From JAYZDF01 sp036337945 (lineage in GTDB: Bacteria > Myxococcota > Kuafuiibacteriia > Kuafuiibacteriales > Kuafuiibacteriaceae), in the NCBI GenBank assembly GCA_036337945.1, contig JAYZDF010000138.1, positions 1-19,018 of the forward strand: DNA of 19,018 nt. Reading direction: 5' to 3'. Of this stretch, positions 6,840 through 14,325 are shown piece after piece. The notes under the pieces are model-generated. The model saw nothing but the letters and a program-made list of their open reading frames with translations, did not search any database and had not been told where the DNA came from. The position numbers were made by a program, and so were the translations under genes. Each line of letters opens with the position of its first letter. Positions within the stretch are counted from its first letter, which is position 1.

Positions 6840-7568
6840 ATGGGCATGCTTAGTCGCTGGGCGAATCTGATCGAGGCAAACCTCCAGGCAAGGATTGAGA
6901 AATCTGAAGACCCGGCGAAATTGATTGATGCAGCCATCAAGGACATGAAGCAGAGCCACAAGGAAGCTCGCAACTCTCTGGTTCAGGCAAAGACGTCCCA
7001 ACGCTTGACAGATCGCCGCAGAATTGCGGCGGAAGAAGAGGCGATGAGATGCGAAGAGCGAGCGTTATTGGCCTTGCAAAATGGTCAGGAAGACGAAGCG
7101 AGGCACTGGCTTGGTCAGAAACTTGCCGCGATTGAACGCTTTGAGGTGGAGACTGCTGCCATGGAACAACAGGATGCATACATCGAACAGCTGCAAGGCG
7201 TAGAGCAGGCGTTATCTCGGCGGCTTAGGGAATTACCCGCAAAAAAAGCCATACTACTCGCGAGGCAGTCACTGGCCGAAGCGAAGGGAGCCCGTGGAGT
7301 GAGTAGACTCGATTCTTCGAAAGCAGTGGCGAGAGCGAATGAAGCATTTGAGAAAATCGAAGCGCAGGTCGTCGAAGCGGAGGTGGAGGCTGAGGTGCTG
7401 CTCGGGGAGGTCACTTGGGACTCTTCGTCGATAAGTATCTCATCAGCGAGGCGGGAACTAGCGTTTGCTCAACTTCAGAAACGCGCAAACAAACAGCTTG
7501 GTGTGGGTAGCTCATCCGATGAACAGAGCTCTGAAACGATACTAGCTTCGGTATCGAGCGACGCCTGA
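6840..7568 (+). CDS. pspA: PspA/IM30 (Vipp1) family membrane-stress protein
   Basis: PspA proteins are peripheral inner-membrane coiled-coil proteins of the ESCRT-III superfamily that assemble on stressed membranes and limit proton leakage. The 242-aa protein starts with an amphipathic helix (MGMLSRWANLIEANLQARIE). The conserved EDPAKLIDAAIKDM segment follows (about 23-36). A long charged alpha-helical hairpin spans roughly 25-145, with the EDEARHWL segment near 84-91, and helices rich in Glu and Ala run to about 195. The tail of about 45 residues is Ser-rich. The ATG has a clear AAGGAG at 7-base spacing. No pspF, pspB or pspC is adjacent, so regulation differs from the enterobacterial psp operon. 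The fit to the family is good; the exact role here is inferred. Confidence 0.9.
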   Translation: MGMLSRWANLIEANLQARIEKSEDPAKLIDAAIKDMKQSHKEARNSLVQAKTSQRLTDRRRIAAEEEAMRCEERALLALQNGQEDEARHWLGQKLAAIERFEVETAAMEQQDAYIEQLQGVEQALSRRLRELPAKKAILLARQSLAEAKGARGVSRLDSSKAVARANEAFEKIEAQVVEAEVEAEVLLGEVTWDSSSISISSARRELAFAQLQKRANKQLGVGSSSDEQSSETILASVSSDA

Positions 7569-7648
7569 GACTCGGGTTAATACTGAGTTTCCGGGTAATA
7601 TCCAGTCACCCGTGGCTTCTTCCTTCGAGAATAGATAAGCTCTTTCCA

Positions 7649-7681
7649 GAGAGGATTTCTAATCCTTTCGGAGAGATGTAG
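7649..7681 (+). promoter_or_regulatory. Hairpin abutting the Shine-Dalgarno of the HEAT-repeat gene
   Basis: GAGAGGATT (7649-7657), TCT, AATCCTTTC (7661-7669) can form a 9-bp stem with one G-U pair. The stem ends exactly where the Shine-Dalgarno GGAGAG (7670-7675) begins. The 5' arm GAGAGG itself resembles a ribosome binding site, so an alternative fold could affect initiation. An ATG-TAG start-stop pair (7676-7681) lies between the Shine-Dalgarno and the GTG start and shares its last base with it. No T-run follows, so I do not read it as the pspA terminator. Confidence 0.4.
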
Positions 7682-9486
7682 TGAGTCTGAACGCGATTGG
7701 CGAGGCTGAGAACGAGATAGAGCCAGTAGAAGGACAACAAGAGAGCGATGCTGATGATCTTGCGGCTGAGCAAGCAGGGAAAATATTTCAGCACCTTCTC
7801 AAAGGCCTCAAGAATATTGGAATTTATCGGCATAACCAAGGGCGCTATGCAGAATATTTAGAGCCCGCTTTCTTTGCCATGTCTGAGTTTCTGGAACAGT
7901 GGCACAACTTGCCACTAAAGCTCGGTCCTTACACGCTTGAGTACAACAAACGAATTATTTACGAAGAGCAGAGTAAAGAGAACCTGACTTATCAGTTTTA
8001 CCGCGATGGAATGCGCTTCCTGATTTTTCGCGAAGGGCTAGAAATCGAGGAGCTCCTTCGCTTCGTGTTGCTGACAGTTGAATCACACGATGCTTCGAGC
8101 AACTCACACGAAGACTCGATCACACGACTTTGGAAAGAGACCTTCACTAACATTGAGTATGTTGTGGTTGAAGGCTTTGAGTTCGGGGAGATGAGTCAAG
8201 ACCAGGTTGAGGTCGAGGTAGAAAAGATTGTCGGTTACCTCCGGAATCAACTGGCTGCCAATAGTGATGACATTACAAGGTTCGCGCGTCTAAGTTTAGA
8301 AGATCTTGAGCTTGAATTGGATAATGTTGAACAGGTACGAGGCAATATTATTTCTGGTCGCACGGCGACGCAAGACGATAAGCAATGGGTTCAGGACGAA
8401 TTATATACCGAAGAAAAGAACCGACTCTTTGCGAAGATGGTGTTGATTCTTTTCCAAATCTTAGAGCGAGATTGTGTTGCCGAAGATCAAGACATGATTG
8501 CAGAATCTTTTTCTCAAGTCCTCGATACACTGATCTTATCTGAGGATGTTCGAGGGTCTGTTGCGGTCTTACAGCGTTTCGACAACATGCAGCAAAAACC
8601 TGACCTGGTCAGCGACCAACGGGCTTTTGTTGCCAGTATTCGCAATAATTTTGCGAAACGAATGGTAGAGCCTCAGCGACTTCAAGCGGTTGTTCAATAT
8701 ATGACTTTGGCTCAGGTTCCAGATGAGCAGGCAGTGAAGGCTTACATGTCAGCCATTACACCCGCCGAGCTACCTGTCCTGACCGAAATGCTTGAAACCG
8801 TTGAAAGGGTGGAGGCACGAAAAATACTGATTGAAGTCCTCGCCGAGCATGGAAAGAACCATACCTCCATTTTTGCGGAGCGTTTAGACAATCGAGCGTC
8901 TAATGTTGTCAAGGATATGCTTGCGATCATCGACCTTATCAATCCACCAAATAAGCTCGATCTTTATGCGAACTGCTTAGAGCATCCCAACATCATGATT
9001 CGTTTGGAGGGGTTAAAGGTCTTGGCGCATAGCCGAGCTGAATCTGCGATTCGACATCTCGAAAAAGCCGCCAAAGACCAGGATATTCAGATGAGGCTTG
9101 CTGCATATCGAGCACTTGCCCAAAAACATCCTGAGAGAAGTACTCCTATGCTCAAAACCAAAATGCGCAGCGACGGATACAGCTCTCTCGATCGACGCGA
9201 GCAAATTGCCATTGCTGTTGCGCTTGGCGAAACACGTTCCCCGGATGCGCTGAGATTCTTCAAAACACTTCTAGAGAAAAAGGGTGGCTTATTCAGTAGA
9301 GGCAAGCTCAACGACGTTAAGCTAATGGCAATCAAGGGGTTGGTGGCGATGAAATCAATCGATGCGTTCAAGCTTTTGTCGCAAGAAATAAAGAATCGCA
9401 ATCACCCAAAGGAATTGCTTGAAGAGTTTCATCGCGCCGCGGTGAGAGTCAAAGGTGAACTCTCAGGTCAAGGAGGGCAGGTCTAA
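7681..9486 (+). CDS. Large helical protein with C-terminal HEAT repeats
   Basis: The protein is 601 aa and cytoplasmic: no signal peptide or membrane helix. After a short acidic N-terminus, residues ~35-130 form a domain that appears to recur in the next gene's product (LLKGLKNIGIYRHN, then LEPAFFAMSEFLEQW, then FYRDGMRFLIFREG). The middle is helical and acidic. Residues about 420-590 carry HEAT-type repeats, seen as repeated short helical pairs such as HPNIMIRLEGLKVLAHSRAE and QDIQMRLAAYRALAQKHPE. HEAT solenoids bind proteins. The GTG start is set by GGAGAG five bases upstream. The stop TAA overlaps the next ATG as TAATG, and the strong AAGGAGGG (9470-9477) for that gene lies inside this one, so the two are translationally coupled. 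A role as scaffold for the HD-type partner is inferred from this coupling. Confidence 0.88.
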   Translation: MSLNAIGEAENEIEPVEGQQESDADDLAAEQAGKIFQHLLKGLKNIGIYRHNQGRYAEYLEPAFFAMSEFLEQWHNLPLKLGPYTLEYNKRIIYEEQSKENLTYQFYRDGMRFLIFREGLEIEELLRFVLLTVESHDASSNSHEDSITRLWKETFTNIEYVVVEGFEFGEMSQDQVEVEVEKIVGYLRNQLAANSDDITRFARLSLEDLELELDNVEQVRGNIISGRTATQDDKQWVQDELYTEEKNRLFAKMVLILFQILERDCVAEDQDMIAESFSQVLDTLILSEDVRGSVAVLQRFDNMQQKPDLVSDQRAFVASIRNNFAKRMVEPQRLQAVVQYMTLAQVPDEQAVKAYMSAITPAELPVLTEMLETVERVEARKILIEVLAEHGKNHTSIFAERLDNRASNVVKDMLAIIDLINPPNKLDLYANCLEHPNIMIRLEGLKVLAHSRAESAIRHLEKAAKDQDIQMRLAAYRALAQKHPERSTPMLKTKMRSDGYSSLDRREQIAIAVALGETRSPDALRFFKTLLEKKGGLFSRGKLNDVKLMAIKGLVAMKSIDAFKLLSQEIKNRNHPKELLEEFHRAAVRVKGELSGQGGQV

Positions 9487-10796
9487 TGGCGGATACGCAT
9501 GACACCGTAATGGATGCCGGTGGCAAATCGGGAGACAAACAGCGAAGAGATACTCTCCTCCAAATGCACGGGCAGAAGATTGTATCTACTCTTTATATGC
9601 TTATCCGAAATGTGAAGATACATGCCCCCGAAAACGCGATTTTTCTGAAGCCTATCGAGTCTTTGCGCGAGATGATGAACGTGATTATCTCGATGGATCG
9701 TCAACTAAACTTGCAGGCTTGCGATACCAGCGTTTTACTGAATAATTCTCTCTTGAAGTTTAACTTTAGCGCGTTGAGTAACGTTGCCTACCTTACAAAG
9801 GAATTTGAATCGAGAGACATTGGCGGGTTCTCGACGACGCGGCCGGTGACTACCCAGGAAATCAGAAATTTCTTACATCTGTTTTCAGGGAATTTCGCGG
9901 GGTCTGTTGATGCTGAAGATGGTGCAGAAGGATACGAATTGCCTTCTATTCGGTTGGCTAAATTTGCGCACGTCAAAGAAATTCTCGACAAGCTGCAAGA
10001 AGAAGTAGACCTCGACAAGCAAATTGATCGGAAAAAATACGCGATGACCGTATATGCGCGGGCCGTATTCTTGATCGAGAAAACTTTTGAGAAAGTCGTT
10101 GAAGGTGAAACCAATCTACCCTTTGCTAAAGCTGCAAGAATTGTTCAGGATATGGTGGACCTTGTATACGAGCAGCGCTCTCACTTCCTAGGGCTTACGA
10201 CGACAAAGAGCAGTGGAGACTATTTGGCGTTCCACTCGGTAAATATATGTTTGATGGCGATTGTTTTCGGCAGCGAACTGGGCTTTGACCGTCGTCAACT
10301 TCATGATTTGGGTTTGGCAGCATTGTTTTCACAACTTGGCCTTCTCGATGTACCGCAGGAAATCCTTTCGCATCCCGGTGGTTTGACCCCCGAGGAAAGA
10401 GCGCTCATTGATTTGTATCCTCTGCGGTCTGCGAAGCGAATTTTGCAAGCCCGTGGACTCGATAAATCAACGATGGCCAGAATTGTTTCTACCTACGAAA
10501 GCAAGGTTGATTATGCAATCCCCCAACGTGAGTCTGACGGTGAAGTTTCCCTGATTATGCCGAAAGTGAATCTTGGGATGTACGGCAAGATCATTTCTAT
10601 TGTGGATTGTTACGATGCCTTGACGTCTTCGCGGCCCTTCCGTGAACCCTACGGTCCCGAAATTGCACTGGCTCTAATGTTTAGTGATATGAAATTCAAG
10701 TTTGACCCGGTGCTGCTAAGGGTCTTTATGAAGGTCATGGCAATTCAGCCAATTAAGATTCTGTCTGAGGAGGAATCTCGAGTCAGAATTGGATAG
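9486..10796 (+). CDS. HD-GYP-like protein with degenerate active site
   Basis: The protein is 436 aa. Residues ~30-135 resemble the N-terminal domain of the preceding HEAT protein. Residues ~245-420 follow the HD-GYP pattern: a first His (H250 in AFHSVN), the helix before the metal motif, a DVPQEIL segment, a TPEER helix, and IVDCYDALTSSRPFREPY (372-389), which is a hallmark of the family. The defining residues are changed. The expected ALLHDIGK reads ALFSQLGL, so HD is Ser282-Gln283. HHE...GYP reads TYESKVDYAIP. Known HD-GYP enzymes hydrolyse cyclic di-GMP with these metal ligands, so this one is unlikely to be an active phosphodiesterase. A ligand-binding or docking role is possible. The ATG start overlaps the previous stop and has an excellent Shine-Dalgarno sequence. 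Confidence 0.88.
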   Translation: MADTHDTVMDAGGKSGDKQRRDTLLQMHGQKIVSTLYMLIRNVKIHAPENAIFLKPIESLREMMNVIISMDRQLNLQACDTSVLLNNSLLKFNFSALSNVAYLTKEFESRDIGGFSTTRPVTTQEIRNFLHLFSGNFAGSVDAEDGAEGYELPSIRLAKFAHVKEILDKLQEEVDLDKQIDRKKYAMTVYARAVFLIEKTFEKVVEGETNLPFAKAARIVQDMVDLVYEQRSHFLGLTTTKSSGDYLAFHSVNICLMAIVFGSELGFDRRQLHDLGLAALFSQLGLLDVPQEILSHPGGLTPEERALIDLYPLRSAKRILQARGLDKSTMARIVSTYESKVDYAIPQRESDGEVSLIMPKVNLGMYGKIISIVDCYDALTSSRPFREPYGPEIALALMFSDMKFKFDPVLLRVFMKVMAIQPIKILSEEESRVRIG

Positions 10797-10806
10797 AGGG
10801 CATAAT

Positions 10807-12492
10807 GTGACTGCTGGAAATACGACACGATTTGCTGCGAAACAAAGGCATGAAGTTATCGCAGAAGTAAATGACGGTGAATTTGACTTGGTCGTTGTAG
10901 GCGGCGGGATTAATGGTGCGGGAGTTGCTCATGATGCTGCGCTAAGAGGGCTCAAGGTCTTATTGCTCGAGCAGCGTGACCTCGCTTTTGGAACTTCAAG
11001 CCGGTCGAGCAAATTGATACATGGAGGCCTGCGGTATCTGGAGCACTATCAATTCAAGTTAGTATTCGAGAGTACTAATGAACGCGCAGCGCTTCGCAAA
11101 GTTGCTCCTCACTTAGTTCGCCCGCTGAAATTTGCACTTCCTGTGTATGAAAGTAGCCGGCATCCACTCTGGAAAATGGATTTAGGCTTATGGCTCTATG
11201 ACGGCCTTTCATTATTCAAGACTGAGAAACGACATGTCACGATTCGGACGGCGAAGCGAATGCTAGAGCAGGAGCCGTTGCTAAACGGTGAGGGCTTGTC
11301 TGGGGGGCTGATTTATTACGACTGCATAACGGATGATGCGCGTCTAACACTTGAAAACGCGATGGCGGCGGACATCGCGGGAGCGAGAGTTCTTACGCAC
11401 GCTAAGGTAATAGGCGTAGACAACCTACATGGTCGCGAAGGTCATGCTGTGGTCAAATATCGTGATGAACTTTCACAAAGAGAGTACTCGGTATCTGCTC
11501 GAGGTGTTGTTAACTGCACTGGGGCATGGACGGATAAGGTTCGTCAGGCCGCTAATTTGGAAGGCCGCGTCGTTCGTCCATCTAAGGGCGTCCATATTGT
11601 CGTTCGGAAAGATAGGCTGCCCGTCAATCATGCGGTGGCATTGCTCGCGCCACAAGATGGCCGAGTTTATTTCGTAATTCCTTGGAATGATAGAACGGTG
11701 ATTGGCACAACAGATACCGACGATATGAGTGACCCTTCCAAGCTGAAGATTGAACTTGCCGACGTCGACTATCTGCTGGAGGCCGCAAATTCCTCGTTCC
11801 CGAGCGCTCATTTGAATCGCGACGATGTGTTTTCTGGATGGGTCGGTCTGAGGCCGTTGATTCATGTGGAAACCGAAAATGCATCTGATGTTCCCCGAGA
11901 GCATCAGATTTATAAAGACGGAAAAATGGTCACTGTCGCAGGTGGTAAACTAACTACATACCGAAAAATGGCGGCGGAGATCGTGGACGAAGCTACGAGT
12001 GTCATTCATGCAAACTGCAATGACTCTACCACTGAGACGGCAATGCTTCCCGGGGGAATTGGTTTAGGAAAGCAGCTTGACGAAGAAGCCGAACAGCTTG
12101 TCAGTGAGGCAGGAATTACGAAAGAGGCTGCAGAACGCCTTGTCGAAAATTATGGTGTACATTCCCGAAGGGTATTGGCTTACGGAAAGAGAGACCCCAA
12201 ACTATTCTCTCCTTTGTCTCCTGATTGTACTGTGATGATGGCAGAAGTTTATCATGCCATGGAGCACGAACTCGGATGTACAATGGACGATATTCTTGTT
12301 CGCAGGACTTCGCTGTCGCTCATTGCCGAAGACCAAGGCCTGGGCGCCGCCGAAGAGGTTGCTGAGCATATGGCTCGGGAACTGAGTTGGTCGAAAGAGA
12401 GAAAACAACGAGAGCTAGATGCTTTCTCTGAGTCTGTGGATTTGACGAGAGCATTCCGACATGAAATTCCGAGCGAGCGAGATACCGCATAA
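10807..12492 (+). CDS. glpD: Aerobic glycerol-3-phosphate dehydrogenase (FAD, quinone-linked)
   Basis: GlpD oxidises sn-glycerol 3-phosphate to dihydroxyacetone phosphate at the inner membrane and passes electrons through FAD to the quinone pool. Motifs (561-aa numbering): the dinucleotide-binding GGGINGAG (32-39), SSRSSKLIHGGLRYLE (64-79), then GWVGLRPL, VAGGKLTTYRKM and, in the C-terminal helical domain, DDILVRRTSL. Length is normal. I chose GTG 10807, which has AGAGGG six bases upstream. An in-frame TTG at 10789, inside the HD gene, would add six residues. An ATG-TGA pair (10805-10810) overlaps the GTG. No glpF or glpK is nearby; instead the gene sits between the HD-type gene and a DUF2231 gene, which is odd. 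The stop directly abuts the next ATG. Confidence 0.95.
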   Translation: MTAGNTTRFAAKQRHEVIAEVNDGEFDLVVVGGGINGAGVAHDAALRGLKVLLLEQRDLAFGTSSRSSKLIHGGLRYLEHYQFKLVFESTNERAALRKVAPHLVRPLKFALPVYESSRHPLWKMDLGLWLYDGLSLFKTEKRHVTIRTAKRMLEQEPLLNGEGLSGGLIYYDCITDDARLTLENAMAADIAGARVLTHAKVIGVDNLHGREGHAVVKYRDELSQREYSVSARGVVNCTGAWTDKVRQAANLEGRVVRPSKGVHIVVRKDRLPVNHAVALLAPQDGRVYFVIPWNDRTVIGTTDTDDMSDPSKLKIELADVDYLLEAANSSFPSAHLNRDDVFSGWVGLRPLIHVETENASDVPREHQIYKDGKMVTVAGGKLTTYRKMAAEIVDEATSVIHANCNDSTTETAMLPGGIGLGKQLDEEAEQLVSEAGITKEAAERLVENYGVHSRRVLAYGKRDPKLFSPLSPDCTVMMAEVYHAMEHELGCTMDDILVRRTSLSLIAEDQGLGAAEEVAEHMARELSWSKERKQRELDAFSESVDLTRAFRHEIPSERDTA

Positions 12493-12927
12493 ATGGCAGA
12501 TTTTCATCCAATGACGGTGCACTTCCCGATAGTGCTGCTCATTCTATGGCCGTTCATCGATGGACTCAGCGTGAAGCTCCAAAAACAGGAGTGGTCACAG
12601 CTCGCGACAGGCATACTGGGCCTCAGTCTATTGGCTTCGTTATTTGCGACGATTACCGGTCAAGCTGCTTTCGATGAAGCCATTGCAGTGGGATACGATT
12701 CCGATCTACTTGAAAGGCATACACTCGATGCAGATTTAATACCGTGGTTAATTATCGTGCTCGGTATTGCTCGATTTATGTTACCTAAAAAAATTGGTGC
12801 AAAAGGTCGTTGGGCGGCCGTATGCTTAGGTCTCGCTCTCGCTTTATTTTTAGTGAAGGTTTCGTACGAAGGCGGAAACTTGGTATATAATCACGGCGTT
12901 GGGGTTAGTAAGACCTTAGGTAAATAA
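12493..12927 (+). CDS. DUF2231-type four-helix membrane protein
   Basis: The protein is 144 aa with four hydrophobic helices at about 9-28, 38-57, 82-98 and 106-124. The start FHPMTVHFPIVLL (His5, His10), TGQAA after helix 2, the His76 region and the C-terminal GGNLVYNHGVGV match what I know of DUF2231 (YphA/YoaK-like) proteins. Those are small inner-membrane proteins of unconfirmed function, sometimes proposed to bind heme because of their conserved histidines. The ATG follows the glpD stop with no gap, so translation is probably coupled. Quinone or redox association with GlpD is only a guess from position. Confidence 0.8.
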   Translation: MADFHPMTVHFPIVLLILWPFIDGLSVKLQKQEWSQLATGILGLSLLASLFATITGQAAFDEAIAVGYDSDLLERHTLDADLIPWLIIVLGIARFMLPKKIGAKGRWAAVCLGLALALFLVKVSYEGGNLVYNHGVGVSKTLGK

Positions 12928-12932
12928 AGGGG

Positions 12933-13955
12933 ATGAGAACACTTTTTGCAGTACTCTTAGCACTTTTCATCGTGCGTCCTTCTGATGCGCAATCTCAAGT
13001 TCTTGTGTTCCCAATCGAATTCGTCGATATCGCTCCCTATCCAGACGTTTCGAGAATTATCGCCTCTACTCTTGAAAGAGGAGGGAAACTGCCCGCGGAA
13101 ATCGAACAAAGTATCAACCTGACGGAATATCGCGATCGTTGTGCAGGCGAAGACCTTTGCTTGGTCCAAATCGGACAACTCGTCGATGCCGAATCTGTGA
13201 TTGTCATTAGGGCACGTCGAGGAATTTCCGGGTTGGACTCGCTATCTTTACGAGCGCTTGAAACTTCAAGTGGCAAAATCCTCAAGAAGATTGCTTGGGA
13301 GGTTGAGTCAGGTTCAAGTTCTTTCAATAAGGCGCTGCATGTCGGATTAAGGCAGTTATTGTACGAACCTGACGCGTCTGTCGTGTTTGACGTAAGCCCA
13401 AAGCGAACAACCATTTCATTGTACGGTAAACCTGTTGGAATGACTGAATCAGGTGAGTCCGTGCCTCTTTGGTCTGGTGAATATGCATTGAGAGCGGAAG
13501 CTCCAGGATACGAGACAGAGACGCGCTGGTTCAATGTTGAGCCTGGAAGCTTTCACCGTGAGTTGGTTCGTCTAAAGGCAAACTCTGCTTTCATCGCGGA
13601 ACAATCCAATGGCTATTTGCCACGCCCACAAGTATCCCAGAAGATCAAACGACCGGATAAGAGCCCTTTATCTGAATGGTTAGCGTGGGGGTTGTTTGCG
13701 GGCGGTGCGATCTCACTGGGAGGAGGCAGCCTTTCCATGTATTCAGCGAATCAATCATTTGTTGAGTTGGCACAGCAGAACCGAAATTTCAGCGGGAACG
13801 AAAACCTTCTTTCTGCTCAAGAAGCAACCTCGGTCCGAGATGAACTATCAAGCGATTACGACAACGGGCGCTATATCGCAATTGCCGGCGGAGTTGCTCT
13901 ATTTGCATCTACGATGTGGATTCTGATTGAGAATCTGGGAGAGGTAGAAGAATAA
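12933..13955 (+). CDS. Exported PEGA-domain protein with two C-terminal membrane helices
   Basis: The protein is 340 aa. A signal peptide is clear (MRTLFAVLLALFIVRPSDA, cut near residue 19-20). Residues ~22-145 form a domain of mixed strands and helices with Cys70 and Cys76, which could form a disulfide after export. Residues ~148-214 fit a PEGA domain (ISLYGKPVG, then GEYALRAEAPGYETET), a beta-sandwich common in envelope proteins. Hydrophobic helices at about 250-271 and 313-334 bracket a polar Asn/Gln/Ser-rich loop, a layout often seen in PEGA proteins of Myxococcota. The AAAGGGG before the ATG touches it, so initiation may depend on coupling with the gene five bases upstream. The stop overlaps the next start (TAATG). 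Function unknown; an envelope-associated binding role is likely. Confidence 0.82.
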   Translation: MRTLFAVLLALFIVRPSDAQSQVLVFPIEFVDIAPYPDVSRIIASTLERGGKLPAEIEQSINLTEYRDRCAGEDLCLVQIGQLVDAESVIVIRARRGISGLDSLSLRALETSSGKILKKIAWEVESGSSSFNKALHVGLRQLLYEPDASVVFDVSPKRTTISLYGKPVGMTESGESVPLWSGEYALRAEAPGYETETRWFNVEPGSFHRELVRLKANSAFIAEQSNGYLPRPQVSQKIKRPDKSPLSEWLAWGLFAGGAISLGGGSLSMYSANQSFVELAQQNRNFSGNENLLSAQEATSVRDELSSDYDNGRYIAIAGGVALFASTMWILIENLGEVEE

Positions 13956-14308
13956 TGAAACAGCTCGGGGCGTTCATAGTTTTGTCCTACAGTTTCTTTC
14001 TTTTTAGCTGTGGCGGTTTGGACAACTCAATTAGCCTCACGAATTGGCGGCCGTGCGACGGGATAGACTTTGAAGACTGTGACGCTCAAGCAGGACAGGT
14101 TTGTCTTCCACATAAATGGGACCGAGACGGGCCTAGCTTGTTTCGCTGCCGTGACTTTAAAAGTATTGATGATCTGGATGAATATACAGCCTTGGCTTAT
14201 TGCGACGGCCAAAATTACATGTGCCCGTCCCCAGCTGTATGCATCAAAGAGCCCGTGAGCGAGCCCGTAAAGTATAGATACAGTGTCTGTGGCGTTCCAG
14301 CAGAATAA
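13955..14308 (+). CDS. Small cysteine-rich lipoprotein
   Basis: The protein is 117 aa. It has a type II signal peptide ending in the lipobox LFSC with lipidated Cys19. The mature part carries eight more cysteines (residues about 34, 43, 51, 66, 84, 91, 97 and 113), enough for four disulfides, so it probably folds as a compact disulfide-bonded domain outside the cytoplasm. I do not recognise the fold. The ATG overlaps the PEGA stop (TAATG), with GAGAGG upstream inside that gene. The following gene starts 17 bases after the stop. Such small Cys-rich lipoproteins are common in deltaproteobacterial genomes and rarely characterised. Confidence 0.8.
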   Translation: MKQLGAFIVLSYSFFLFSCGGLDNSISLTNWRPCDGIDFEDCDAQAGQVCLPHKWDRDGPSLFRCRDFKSIDDLDEYTALAYCDGQNYMCPSPAVCIKEPVSEPVKYRYSVCGVPAE

Positions 14309-14325
14309 TCGAGCCGTAGAGCGTA

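Noticed and set aside
7592..7612. Possible terminator after the pspA-like gene (CGGGT...ACCCG)
   Set aside because: Only a 5-bp stem with an 11-base loop and no T-run follows.
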